Shown here piece after piece: positions 17,080 through 26,203 of a stretch of DNA of 64,000 nt; position 1 is the stretch's first letter; each line of letters starts with the position of its first letter. The stretch lies in assembly GCA_046594915.1 (NCBI GenBank), contig JBKJRC010000003.1, positions 62,001-126,000 of the forward strand, in the 5' to 3' direction. The notes under the pieces were generated by a model. It saw only the letters and a program-made list of their open reading frames with translations. It was not told the DNA's origin and made no database searches. The DNA comes from Methylotenera_A sp046594915. GTDB taxonomy: Bacteria > Pseudomonadota > Gammaproteobacteria > Burkholderiales > Methylophilaceae. The position numbers and the translations under genes are program-made.

Positions 17080-18318
17080 ATGCATCCCGATAAAGAAGAA
17101 ATCATCAAACGCCGCCGTCAGTTTTTAATGACTGCAGGCGCAGGGTTAGTGGGCTTGATGGCGCTACCCAGCAAAACCTGGGCAGCGGTCACTGAGACTA
17201 TGCCATTTGGTAATGGTGAGCGTGAGATGATTGCCTACCCACAAAAGCGTAAACTGATGCGCATCACCACCCGACCACCGCATTTAGAAACGCCGTTTGA
17301 AATATTTAATGAAGGTGTGCTGACGCCCAATGATGCGTTTTTTGTGCGCTATCACTTAGCTAATATCCCGATGTCTATTGATCCAGATACTTATCAACTG
17401 AATATCTCAGGTCATGTGGATAAGCCAATTTCACTTTCACTTAAACAATTAAAAGCGATGAAAAAAGTGGAAGTGATTGCAGTGAATCAATGTTCGGGCA
17501 ATAGCCGTGGCTTTTCAACGCCCAGAGTATTTGGTGCGCAATTAGGCAACGGCTCTATGGGCAATGCACGCTGGGTTGGCGTATCGGTTAAAAGTGTGTT
17601 GGCGCTGGCTGGTGTTAAAGCAGGGGCTACTTTAGTGTCTTTTAATGGGTTAGATGCACCTGTATTACCAACAACTTCTGACTTTATTAAAACGCTTGCC
17701 ATCGACCACGCCACAGATGGTGAGCCACTACTGGCTTGGGAAATGAACGGAGAAGAACTACCGTTTTTAAACGGCTATCCTATTAAATTAATTGTACCCG
17801 GCTACTTTGGCACGTATTGGGTTAAACATTTGAGCGAGATTAAAGTGTTAAATACTGCATTTGAAGGCCATGATAGCTTTTTTATGAATACCGCTTATCG
17901 TGTGCCGGATAACGATTGCCTGTGCGTACCAGCAGGTACGGCACCTAGTGCCACCAAAGCCATTACCAAGCTAAAAATACGTTCTTTTATCACCAATATT
18001 CAAGCAAACCAAGCACTTAATTTAGGCAAAGCAACCACCCTAAAAGGCATTGCATTTGATAGCGGCAGTGGTATTAAACAGGTGGAGATATCTGCCGATA
18101 ATGGGGTAACTTGGCAATTGGCGAAACTGGGTAAAGAGTTAAGTAAATACTCTTTCCGTGAGTGGCAATTTGCCTATGTGCCAAACAAAAAAGGCCGTGC
18201 TATTTTAATGGTGCGTGCAACCAGCAATGCAGGTGAAACGCAGCCGCTGGAGGCCAGCTGGAACCCAGGCGGCTATATTCGCAATGTCGTTGAAACCACT
18301 AAAGTTCATGTTGCATAA
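17080..18318 (+). CDS. Sulfite-oxidase-type molybdopterin enzyme, SorA-like
   Basis: 412 residues. The N-terminus has a twin-arginine-type export signal (KRRRQFLMTAGAGLVGLMALP, within the first 40 residues). The catalytic domain carries the conserved cysteine that ligates molybdenum (AVNQCSGNSRGF, Cys near residue 139) and the pterin-binding surroundings. A C-terminal Mo-co dimerisation domain follows (QVEISADNGVTWQLA). A good ribosome site (AAAGGA) precedes the ATG. A two-haem cytochrome follows 10 bases later, matching the SorA-SorB sulfite:cytochrome c oxidoreductase layout. The likely reaction is oxidation of sulfite to sulfate in the periplasm; a related substrate cannot be ruled out. 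Confidence 0.9.
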   Translation: MHPDKEEIIKRRRQFLMTAGAGLVGLMALPSKTWAAVTETMPFGNGEREMIAYPQKRKLMRITTRPPHLETPFEIFNEGVLTPNDAFFVRYHLANIPMSIDPDTYQLNISGHVDKPISLSLKQLKAMKKVEVIAVNQCSGNSRGFSTPRVFGAQLGNGSMGNARWVGVSVKSVLALAGVKAGATLVSFNGLDAPVLPTTSDFIKTLAIDHATDGEPLLAWEMNGEELPFLNGYPIKLIVPGYFGTYWVKHLSEIKVLNTAFEGHDSFFMNTAYRVPDNDCLCVPAGTAPSATKAITKLKIRSFITNIQANQALNLGKATTLKGIAFDSGSGIKQVEISADNGVTWQLAKLGKELSKYSFREWQFAYVPNKKGRAILMVRATSNAGETQPLEASWNPGGYIRNVVETTKVHVA

Positions 18319-18328
18319 AGGAAAAATC

Positions 18329-18970
18329 ATGCTTAATAACAATATTACTTTCGTCTTATTATCCAGTATCTTATTTGTTTCTGGTTCTGGTTCTGCTTTT
18401 GCTGCTGCTAAAACGATTGTCTTGCCGCCAGAAACGGCACAATTGAAAGAGTCTGTTCACCCAGGCTATGCTATTGCCCAACAAAAATGCAGCATTTGTC
18501 ATTCTGCCGATTATATTAATCTGCAACCACCTGGCATGAACTTATGGCAGTGGACAAAAGAAGTCACCAAAATGCAACATGCCTATGGCGCACCCATTAC
18601 TGATGACGATATTAAAAAGATTAGTGCTTATCTTGCTACAAGCTATGGAAGTGAAAAATTGGTTACTGTAAAGACAGATAAAGCTGCAGTTGTCAAACCT
18701 GCAAAACCCACTGACAGCAAAATAGATGTAAAAACAGTGTTAACTAACAACGCTTGTTTAAGTTGCCATGCCATTAAGCAAAAAATCGTTGGGCCGGCTT
18801 ATCACGATGTAGCAGAACGCTATCGTAAAAATCCAAAAGCGCTAGAAACGGTGATGGCCAATATTAAAGCAGGTGGCGCAAATAAATGGGGCACAACGGC
18901 CATGCCGCCGTTTGCTACGTTAAGCGATGCGGAATTAAAAGCGCTGGCTAAGTTTGTATTAAGTCAATAA
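18329..18970 (+). CDS. Two-haem c-type cytochrome, SorB-like partner
   Basis: 213 residues from the ATG at 18329, chosen because AAAGGA lies just upstream and a clean signal peptide follows; the frame is open further upstream inside the preceding gene. Two haem attachment motifs are seen: CSICH in a SorB-like N-terminal domain with a GMNLWQW segment, and CLSCH in a second c5/c552-like domain with a C-terminal AMPPF methionine ligand. Standard SorB has one haem, so this looks like a fusion of SorB with a further electron-carrier domain. It would accept electrons from the molybdoenzyme and pass them towards a terminal oxidase. Confidence 0.88.
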   Translation: MLNNNITFVLLSSILFVSGSGSAFAAAKTIVLPPETAQLKESVHPGYAIAQQKCSICHSADYINLQPPGMNLWQWTKEVTKMQHAYGAPITDDDIKKISAYLATSYGSEKLVTVKTDKAAVVKPAKPTDSKIDVKTVLTNNACLSCHAIKQKIVGPAYHDVAERYRKNPKALETVMANIKAGGANKWGTTAMPPFATLSDAELKALAKFVLSQ

Positions 18971-18997
18971 ACTGGTTATTGACTAGTGGAAAAGATC

Positions 18998-19393
18998 ATG
19001 ACTGAAAAAATAACAATTGCAAAACCATCTGCCACAGACCCACGGGTATTTTTTGCGGCAGAGCGCACCTTGCTGGCTTGGGTGCGCTCCGCTTTGGCGA
19101 TTATCGCGATCGGTTTTGTGGTGGCGAAATTTGGTTTATTTTTACAATTGTTAAGCGCTCAATACGCACAAAAAGCTGTATCACAAACCGCTTTCGCGCA
19201 TTATTTAGGCGCTGTTTTAGTGTTAAGTGGTGTTTTAATTGTGGTGCTTGCACAATATAATCATCAGCATTTTTTAAAAACGCTAATGCCGCAAGATATT
19301 CCTTATCAGGCAATCAAATATTTGCCAATATTACTGACAAGCTTAATTAGCCTTGTTGGATTAATATTGGCAAGCTATCTAATCATCGCATAA
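18998..19393 (+). CDS. DUF202/YidH-family inner-membrane protein
   Basis: 131 residues from an ATG at 18998, with GGAAAAG about 5 bases upstream; a GTG at 18986 would add four residues. The DUF202 signature FFAAERTLLAWVRSALA is followed by three hydrophobic segments. Function in this family is unknown. It is the last gene of the sulfite operon, 27 bases after the cytochrome, and converges with the ABC-F gene 17 bases further on. Confidence 0.88.
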   Translation: MTEKITIAKPSATDPRVFFAAERTLLAWVRSALAIIAIGFVVAKFGLFLQLLSAQYAQKAVSQTAFAHYLGAVLVLSGVLIVVLAQYNHQHFLKTLMPQDIPYQAIKYLPILLTSLISLVGLILASYLIIA

Positions 19394-19410
19394 AAGCGGT
19401 TGCACTACGC

Positions 19411-21006
19411 TTACTCAACGCCTTGACTCGCCAGGTAATCTTCATAATTGCCCGTAAAGTCTATAATGCCATCGGCTTTAATTTCTAAAATTCGCGTGGC
19501 AATCGAGCTGACAAATTCACGATCGTGACTGACAAAAAATAGCGTACCTTTGTATTTATCCAAAGCGGTATTGAGCGCTTCAATCGATTCCATATCCATG
19601 TGATTGGTCGGCTCATCCATCAGCATCACGTTAGTGCGGGCCAGCATCATTTTGCCGTATAGCATGCGGCCTTTTTCGCCGCCCGATAATACTTTAACGG
19701 ATTTTTTAGTATCGTCACCGCCAAATAACAAACGGCCCAGCATGCTACGAACGACTTGGTCATCATCGCCGGTTTGGCGATATAGTGTCATCCACTCAAA
19801 CAGGTCTTCACCGTTTTCAAATTCGTATTCGTGATCTTGTGCAAAATAGCCGATGCTGGCTTTTTCTGCCCATTTTACTTCGCCGTGCTTTGGCCTTAAG
19901 TCTCTGGCCAAGCAGCGTAAAAAGGTGGTTTTACCAATACCATTTTCACCAATAATCGCTACTTTTTCGCCCGCTTCAAACATTAACTCAACATCGTTGA
20001 ACAATATTTTATCGAAACCATGGCTGAGTTTTTTAAGCTCTACTGCGTTGCGGTACAGTTTTTCGCGTTCGTCATACTCAAATCGAATAAACGGATATTG
20101 ACGGCTAGACGGTTTAAATTCTTTAATCTCGATTTTTTCGATTTTCTTGGCACGGCTGGTAGCTTGCTTGGCTTTGGATGCATTGGCCGAAAAGCGGCGC
20201 ACAAAGTCTTGTAGTTCTGCCACTTGCTGTTTGGCTTTATCATTATCTTTGGTGGCTTGCGCACGGGCAGCGGTGCTGGCTTCCATGTAATCGTCATAAT
20301 TACCTGGATACATGGCGATTTTGCCGTAATCCATATCGCAAGTGTGCGTGCAAACCTGATTTAAAAAATGGCGGTCATGCGAAATAATCACCATGGTGCA
20401 GTCGCGATTATTCAACACGTCTTCCAGCCAACGAATGGTGTTAATGTCCAGGTTATTGGTTGGCTCATCTAACAGTAAAATATCAGGATTAGAAAATAAT
20501 GCTTGCACCAGTAATACACGTAACTTCCAGCCAGGTGCTACTGCACTCATTAAGCCATTATGTTGCTCAATCGGAATGCCAACACCAAGCAATAGTTCTC
20601 CAGCCCGCGCTTCGGCGGTGTAGCCATCGTATTCAGCAAATACGCCTTCTAATTCGGCAGCGCGCATGTAGTCATCTTCTGTTGATTCTAAATTCGCATA
20701 GATGGCATTTTTTTCAGTGTTGGCTGCCCACATTTCTTCGTGGCCCATCATGACTACATCTAATACACGTTGATCTTCGTAAGCGAATTGGTCTTGGTGT
20801 AAAAACGCCATGCGTTCGTGGCTATCGATTGCAATATTGCCAGCGCTGGGTACTAATTCGCCAGCCAATATTTTCATGTAAGTGGATTTTCCGCAGCCAT
20901 TAGCGCCGATTAAACCATAGCGATTGCCATCGCCAAACTTGACTGAAATGTTTTCAAACAGCGGCTTTGCGCCGAATTGCATGGTGATATTGTTACTGAT
21001 TAACAC
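19411..21006 (-). CDS. ABC-F ATPase, YbiT-like
   Basis: 531 residues with two ATP-binding cassettes and no membrane domain. Walker A motifs are GANGCGKST and GENGIGKTT. The second signature is LSGGEKGRML, while the first is the divergent AVAPGWKLRVLL typical of YbiT. Walker B runs into LLLDEPTNNLD and VMLMDEPTNHMD. The charged linker between the cassettes (about 245-320) is the ribosome-contacting P-site tRNA interaction motif of ABC-F proteins. They act in the cytoplasm on translating ribosomes, often resolving stalls. It appears to be a single-gene unit followed upstream by the nitroreductase. Confidence 0.92.
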   Translation of the reverse strand: MLISNNITMQFGAKPLFENISVKFGDGNRYGLIGANGCGKSTYMKILAGELVPSAGNIAIDSHERMAFLHQDQFAYEDQRVLDVVMMGHEEMWAANTEKNAIYANLESTEDDYMRAAELEGVFAEYDGYTAEARAGELLLGVGIPIEQHNGLMSAVAPGWKLRVLLVQALFSNPDILLLDEPTNNLDINTIRWLEDVLNNRDCTMVIISHDRHFLNQVCTHTCDMDYGKIAMYPGNYDDYMEASTAARAQATKDNDKAKQQVAELQDFVRRFSANASKAKQATSRAKKIEKIEIKEFKPSSRQYPFIRFEYDEREKLYRNAVELKKLSHGFDKILFNDVELMFEAGEKVAIIGENGIGKTTFLRCLARDLRPKHGEVKWAEKASIGYFAQDHEYEFENGEDLFEWMTLYRQTGDDDQVVRSMLGRLLFGGDDTKKSVKVLSGGEKGRMLYGKMMLARTNVMLMDEPTNHMDMESIEALNTALDKYKGTLFFVSHDREFVSSIATRILEIKADGIIDFTGNYEDYLASQGVE

Positions 21007-21065
21007 GGTGATACCTTAAAAATGAATGTTATGTGAAATTTTTATGTTGCTTGAGTTGGTTAAGC

Positions 21066-21668
21066 TTAAAATTTGTTATAAATAAGCACTTCGCTTATGT
21101 CTAATTGCCCTGCACGCGGCATGGCTGGTTTAACCGCCTTGCCGACGGTAATAAACATGGCGGGCGTATGGTCTGCAGGAAGGTTTAACAATTGGCCAAC
21201 CGCATCAAAATCAAAACCATCCATTGGGCAAGTGTCGTAGCCCATTTCTTTTGCTGCCAGCATAATGGTTTGCGCCGCAATGCCGCATGAACGCATGGCT
21301 TCGTCGCGTTGAGCACGTTCATTATTTTCGTAATAAAGGCCAATCGCGGGTATCAAATGATCTTGTACGATTTGTGGTGCATGTTGCCAATAACGGCTGG
21401 GCTGTTTAGCCCAGGCTTGTAAATCAGCAGTCAATACAATTAATAATGATGCTTCTTCCACTTGCGCTTGATTCCAACTCACAGTGCGAATTTGCTGACG
21501 CAACACAGGGTCGGTCACCACCACAAAGCGCCAATGCTGAATATTAAATGCAGTGGGCGATAACATCGCGAGCGATAACAATGACTCAATTTCCGCTTGG
21601 GTCATTTTGTGGCTGGTATCGTAATGTTTAATCGAGCGGCGTAATGTAATAGCTTCAATAACGTTCAA
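21066..21668 (-). CDS. Nitroreductase-family flavoprotein
   Basis: 200 residues. The FMN-binding N-terminus RRSIKHYDTSH, the mid-region SPTAFNIQHWRFVVVTD and the C-terminal GYDTCPMDGFDFDAV segment are typical of the nitroreductase fold. These enzymes use NAD(P)H and FMN to reduce nitroaromatics, quinones or other acceptors; the natural substrate is unknown. The 59-base gap to the downstream ABC-F gene and the 42-base gap from greB allow, but do not prove, co-transcription. Confidence 0.9.
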   Translation of the reverse strand: MNVIEAITLRRSIKHYDTSHKMTQAEIESLLSLAMLSPTAFNIQHWRFVVVTDPVLRQQIRTVSWNQAQVEEASLLIVLTADLQAWAKQPSRYWQHAPQIVQDHLIPAIGLYYENNERAQRDEAMRSCGIAAQTIMLAAKEMGYDTCPMDGFDFDAVGQLLNLPADHTPAMFITVGKAVKPAMPRAGQLDISEVLIYNKF

Positions 21669-21710
21669 AGTGCTTAATCCTAAAAGTCAGTTCTGTTCTA
21701 AAATGCTAGT

Positions 21711-22208
21711 CTAAAAATACTGTATTGCGGTAATGGTTAAAATTTGGTTGCCAGCAGGCCGCAACCAAGTCACAGAATCATCTAGTTTGTGTCCAATCAG
21801 GGCACGGCCCAATGGCGATGTGTAACTGATTTTATTGGCTTTAATATCGGCTTCATCTTCGCCTACTATTTCATAGGTATGCTGATTGCCCGTTTCATCT
21901 TCTACGCTAACAATTGCGCCAAATACTATTTGTTCAGCGTCAATATTTGGCTTGGTGATCAGCGCACTTTCTAAACGCGCCGCCACATAACGCAAATCCC
22001 GATTAACCACCGCCAATTGCTGCATTGCAGCTTGGTCATCTTTTTTACTACCTAAATCTACACGTTTTTTTTCTAAATCATTCGCTAGTTTTTCTAGCTG
22101 AGAGTAGCCGTTTAGTGTGACATAGTTGGCGTGCTGGCTCACTTGCCGCTCTGGCACGTCAGTACCAGCGTGTTCTAAATCCTCTTCTTTAACAAATCCG
22201 CGGCTCAT
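21711..22208 (-). CDS. greB: Transcript cleavage factor GreB
   Basis: 165 residues from the ATG at 22208, giving the usual start MSRGFVKEED; an upstream in-frame TTG adds four residues. The N-terminal coiled coil (about residues 40-80) carries acidic residues, and the C-terminal FKBP-like domain has TYEIVGEDEADI, SYTSPLGRALIGH and WLRP. Gre factors insert the coiled coil into RNA polymerase and trigger cleavage of backtracked RNA. GreB rather than GreA is preferred from the start sequence and the long N-terminus. Confidence 0.9.
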   Translation of the reverse strand: MSRGFVKEEDLEHAGTDVPERQVSQHANYVTLNGYSQLEKLANDLEKKRVDLGSKKDDQAAMQQLAVVNRDLRYVAARLESALITKPNIDAEQIVFGAIVSVEDETGNQHTYEIVGEDEADIKANKISYTSPLGRALIGHKLDDSVTWLRPAGNQILTITAIQYF

Positions 22209-22263
22209 TATGTGAAGCAAAACTTAGCAATAATCAGCAAGCTTGGCTGTTGGTTTTAATTAT

Positions 22264-22716
22264 TTAAATAGGCGTATCGATAAATTCGAGCACAACCTCA
22301 TTATAAGCGGCTAAATCGGTCAATTTCTGCCGCGTTTCCTTAGCGCCAACCACAATTACTTTTGCACCACTTATTTTGTCTTTATTGTTGCTTAATGCTT
22401 TTGCAAGTGTGGTCGCGGTCAGCGATTCATCTTCGCCGGCCACAATGACGGTGCTGGTTTTAAGCGCAAGGCTACTTACAATCGCCACCACTTTGCCATT
22501 GTTAACACCTTTTTCAACCGCACAGTTTGCTAACCTAGGCGCGATAAATCCTTCAGGCGCATCGATAAATACCAATGTATTTTTTTCGTTTGGATATTTG
22601 GCATTAACCGCTGCAAAAATCTTTTGTGGTTGCTGATTGTAAACGTGCTTATCGGTAGCGCAAGCGGAAATCGCAAGTGCTAATACACTTAACATAACAA
22701 TTTGAATCAATTTCAT
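22264..22716 (-). CDS. Putative lipoprotein
   Basis: 150 residues with a lipoprotein signal (LALAISAC, Cys 19). The mature part has an alternating strand-helix pattern with NTLVFIDAPEGF, VVAIVSSLALKTSTVIVAGED and KVIVVGAKETRQKL, suggesting a small alpha/beta fold, but I recognise no family with confidence. An AGGGAG ribosome site is present. It is flanked by guaA and greB on the same strand and shows no functional link to either. Confidence 0.75.
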   Translation of the reverse strand: MKLIQIVMLSVLALAISACATDKHVYNQQPQKIFAAVNAKYPNEKNTLVFIDAPEGFIAPRLANCAVEKGVNNGKVVAIVSSLALKTSTVIVAGEDESLTATTLAKALSNNKDKISGAKVIVVGAKETRQKLTDLAAYNEVVLEFIDTPI

Positions 22717-22795
22717 GGTTAACTCCCTCTCTCAATCACTTCGCATCATAACATATTGAAAAAACGTAACCTATTGATAAAGCTAAATAAGTCGC

Positions 22796-24421
22796 TTATT
22801 CCCATTCGATAGTTGCGGGCGGTTTGCCAGAAATATCGTACACCACGCGGTTAATGCCGCGCACTTCATTAATAATCCGATTAGACACTTTGCCCAACAA
22901 CGCGTAAGGCAATTCTGCCCAGTGCGCGGTCATAAAATCGCTGGTGACAACGGCGCGTAATGCCACAACATAATCATAAGTGCGACCATCACCCATCACG
23001 CCAACCGATTTAACGGGTAAAAACACCGCAAAAGCTTGGCTGGTCAGTGCATACCAAGATTTGCCCGTTTTTTCGTCTACGGTATCGCGCAGTTCTTCAA
23101 TAAAAATAGCGTCAGCGCGGCGTAATAAATCGGCAAATTCGGTTTTTACTTCGCCCAAAATACGCACGCCTAAGCCAGGTCCTGGGAACGGGTGGCGATA
23201 CACCATATCATGCGGCAAGCCAAGTGCAACGCCTAGTTCGCGCACTTCATCTTTAAATAAATCGCGCAATGGCTCTAATAATTTTAAGCCCAATTTTTCT
23301 GGCAAGCCGCCAACGTTGTGATGGCTTTTAATCGTGACTGCTTTTTTGCTATTTGCGCCGCCGGATTCAATAACATCTGGGTAAATGGTGCCTTGTGCTA
23401 GAAAAGTCGCGCCCTTGTGTTTGCCAGAAAAAGAGTGCCCACCAGAACCTGCTTTTAGTTTAGCCGCTTCTGCTTTGAATACTTCTACAAACTCTCGCCC
23501 AATGATTTTGCGTTTTGCTTCAGGCTCGCTAACGCCATTTAAATGTCCCATAAATTGTGCAGTGGCATCCACGCGAATCACATTGACATGCAAACGACCA
23601 GCAAACATGTCCATCACCATATCGCCCTCATTCAGGCGCAACAAACCGTGGTCTACAAATACGCAGGTAAGCTGGTCGCCGATGGCGCGATGAATCAACG
23701 CCGCCGCAACAGAAGAATCAACGCCGCCCGATAAGCCTAAAATCACTTCTTCATCACCCACTTGCGCTTTGATTTTGGCAACCGCTTCTGCAATATAGTC
23801 GCCCATAATCCAATCGGGTTTAGCCTGACAGATTTTCAACACAAAACGTTCCAGCATGGCTTGGCCAAGTTTGGTGTGTGTGACTTCTGGATGAAACTGC
23901 ACACCGTAGAATCGACGTGTTTCATCGGCAAAGGCGGCAATCGGCGTCGTGTCGTTGCTGGCAATCACTTTAAAGTTAGGCGGTAACTCGGTCACTTTGT
24001 CGCCATGGCTCATCCATACATCGATTAAGCCATGGCCTTGTTCGTTGGTCCTATCTTGGATATCTTTAAATAAGGCAGAATGACCGCGTGCGCGGATTTC
24101 GGCATAGCCAAACTCGCGTTTAGTGCCAGCTTCCACTTTGCCACCCAGTTGTTGCGCCATGGTTTGCATGCCGTAACAAATGCCCAACACAGGCACGCCA
24201 ATCTCAAATACGGCTTGCGGCGCAGAATCTGTTTCAGCTTCATACACGCTGGCGTGACTGCCAGAAAGAATAATGCCATCTGCTTTAAAATCGCGAACAA
24301 AATCATCTAAAACATCGCAAGGATGAATTTCGCAGTACACATGCGCTTCACGCACACGGCGCGCGATTAACTGTGTGACTTGTGAGCCGAAATCGAGAAT
24401 AAGGATTTTTGAGTGGGACAT
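22796..24421 (-). CDS. guaA: GMP synthase, glutamine-hydrolysing
   Basis: 541 residues, slightly longer than the common 525. The glutamine amidotransferase domain has the catalytic triad C82 (GICYGMQ), H177 and E179 (FHPEV). The ATP pyrophosphatase domain has the PP-loop SGGVDS (231-236), and the GMP synthase C-terminal dimerisation domain ends in PPATIEWE. It converts XMP to GMP with ATP and glutamine in the cytoplasm. guaB lies upstream on the same strand with a 115-base gap that contains a hairpin. Confidence 0.97.
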   Translation of the reverse strand: MSHSKILILDFGSQVTQLIARRVREAHVYCEIHPCDVLDDFVRDFKADGIILSGSHASVYEAETDSAPQAVFEIGVPVLGICYGMQTMAQQLGGKVEAGTKREFGYAEIRARGHSALFKDIQDRTNEQGHGLIDVWMSHGDKVTELPPNFKVIASNDTTPIAAFADETRRFYGVQFHPEVTHTKLGQAMLERFVLKICQAKPDWIMGDYIAEAVAKIKAQVGDEEVILGLSGGVDSSVAAALIHRAIGDQLTCVFVDHGLLRLNEGDMVMDMFAGRLHVNVIRVDATAQFMGHLNGVSEPEAKRKIIGREFVEVFKAEAAKLKAGSGGHSFSGKHKGATFLAQGTIYPDVIESGGANSKKAVTIKSHHNVGGLPEKLGLKLLEPLRDLFKDEVRELGVALGLPHDMVYRHPFPGPGLGVRILGEVKTEFADLLRRADAIFIEELRDTVDEKTGKSWYALTSQAFAVFLPVKSVGVMGDGRTYDYVVALRAVVTSDFMTAHWAELPYALLGKVSNRIINEVRGINRVVYDISGKPPATIEWE

Positions 24422-24443
24422 GTTTAATCAATAGTAAAAGTTA

Positions 24444-24478
24444 AGGGCAAATGGTTCTGAAATTTAACCATTCGCCCT
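24444..24478 (-). promoter_or_regulatory. Hairpin in the guaB-guaA gap
   Basis: A 13-base inverted repeat with a 9-base loop (AGGGCRAATGGTT arms). Read as minus-strand RNA, the single imperfection becomes a G-U pair, so it folds best in the direction of guaA. The following T-tract is weak, so a full terminator is unlikely. Partial attenuation, a processing site or stabilisation of the guaB 3' end are options. Confidence 0.55.
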
Positions 24479-24536
24479 AATTTAAATAAATGCGTCAATT
24501 ATGCGTGTTAACTTTGTGCTACTTAACACTATTTTA

Positions 24537-25997
24537 TTAGTCAATTCTGTAATTCGGCGCTTCCTTGGTAATCTGCACATCATGCACATGGCTTTCACGC
24601 ATCCCAGCACTGGTGATCTGTACAAATTCTGCTTTCTCACGCATTTGGCTAATATCAGCCGCGCCTACATAGCCCATGGATGCACGTAAGCCGCCCATTA
24701 ATTGGTGAATTACCGCTAACACGCTGCCTTTATAAGGCACACGGCCTTCAATGCCTTCTGGCACTAATTTGTCGGCGTTGCCATTATTGTCTTGAAAATA
24801 CCGATCAGAAGAACCTTGTTGCATTGCGCCGATTGAACCCATGCCGCGGTACGATTTATAGGAGCGGCCTTGGAATAGTTCCACTTCACCAGGCGCTTCT
24901 TCAGTGCCTGCAAACATGCCGCCTAACATCACGCTGTAAGCACCTGCTGCAATCGCTTTTGAAATATCGCCAGAAAAGCGAATGCCGCCATCGGCAATAA
25001 ACGGTACGCCTGTGCCGCGCAGGGCAAGTTCAACATTGCTGATAGCCGAGATTTGCGGCACACCAACACCAGCAACAATACGCGTTGTGCAAATTGAGCC
25101 TGGTCCAATACCCACTTTTACGCCATCAGCACCAGCATCCACAAGCGCTTTGGCGGCATCTGCGGTGGCAATATTACCGCCAATCACTTCAATTTTTGGA
25201 TAGTTTTTCTTCACCCAATTGACACGATCTAACACACCTTGTGAGTGACCATGCGCCGTATCAACCACAATCACATCAACACCAGCAGCAGCAAGGGCGG
25301 CTACGCGTTCTTCTGTTTCTGCGCCAACGCCAACGGCGGCGCCAACACGCAAGCGGCCTTTACTGTCTTTACAGGCCAACGGATGATCATGCGATTTTTG
25401 AATATCTTTAACGGTAATTAAACCTTTAAGCGTGTCTTTTTCGTCAATCACCAGCACGCGTTCTAACCGATGCTGATGCAATAAATGAATCACTTCTTCT
25501 TTGCTGGCACCTTCGCGCACAGTAATTAAACGTGCGCGTGGCGTCATAATATTGCTGATAGCTTGATCTAGATTCGTCTCAAAACGTAAATCACGATTAG
25601 TCACAATGCCCACTATTTTGTTGCCATCGACAACAGGCAAGCCAGATATTTTATGTTTGAGCGTTAAGGCTAAAACATCGCGCACGGTCATGTGCGGTTG
25701 AATAGTAACAGGGTCGTTCACGACGCCTGACTCAAAACGTTTAACACGCGAAACGTGCGCCGCTTGTTGAGTTGCAGTCATGTTTTTATGGATAATGCCC
25801 ATACCGCCTTCTTGCGCCAATGCAATGGCTAATGGCGCTTCAGTCACGGTATCCATGGCGGCGGAAACCAGCGGGATATTGAGTTTGATATTGCGGGTGA
25901 GTTGCGTGCCTAAATTCACTTCGCGCGGCATAATCACAGAGTGCGCGGGAACTAATAAAACGTCATCAAAAGTAAGAGCTTGTTGCAACAAACGCAT
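24537..25997 (-). CDS. guaB: IMP dehydrogenase
   Basis: 486 residues. The catalytic barrel has the active-site loop GPGSICTTRIV with Cys 303 and the ADGGIR and GAMQQGSSDRYF flap regions. Two CBS domains occupy about residues 93-205 and usually bind adenine nucleotides or (p)ppGpp-type ligands. The enzyme oxidises IMP to XMP with NAD, the first committed step to GMP. It stands upstream of guaA as in many Betaproteobacteria, with an AAGGA ribosome site and a TATAAT box close to the start. Confidence 0.97.
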   Translation of the reverse strand: MRLLQQALTFDDVLLVPAHSVIMPREVNLGTQLTRNIKLNIPLVSAAMDTVTEAPLAIALAQEGGMGIIHKNMTATQQAAHVSRVKRFESGVVNDPVTIQPHMTVRDVLALTLKHKISGLPVVDGNKIVGIVTNRDLRFETNLDQAISNIMTPRARLITVREGASKEEVIHLLHQHRLERVLVIDEKDTLKGLITVKDIQKSHDHPLACKDSKGRLRVGAAVGVGAETEERVAALAAAGVDVIVVDTAHGHSQGVLDRVNWVKKNYPKIEVIGGNIATADAAKALVDAGADGVKVGIGPGSICTTRIVAGVGVPQISAISNVELALRGTGVPFIADGGIRFSGDISKAIAAGAYSVMLGGMFAGTEEAPGEVELFQGRSYKSYRGMGSIGAMQQGSSDRYFQDNNGNADKLVPEGIEGRVPYKGSVLAVIHQLMGGLRASMGYVGAADISQMREKAEFVQITSAGMRESHVHDVQITKEAPNYRID

Positions 25998-26020
25998 GAG
26001 TATTCCTTATCTCCAAAACG

Positions 26021-26026
26021 AGATTA
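26021..26026 (-). promoter_or_regulatory. Perfect -10 box for guaB
   Basis: TATAAT read on the minus strand, 24 bases ahead of the guaB start codon. The -35 region is only a weak match (TTTTAA at 17 bases). Confidence 0.5.
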
Positions 26027-26203
26027 TACCGATTTGCAACACTTATTAAAAGTTGAACAATCAATTGTGTTAAAAATCATCCAGCCATCGCTTAAATTGG
26101 CATAATTATGTAAACTCAATTGATTGAATAACGTTGATTGGCTTAAGTTATGCTTAATGTTTCTTATTTAAGTAAACGTTTTAAAAGTAGATGGGAAATT
26201 CAA

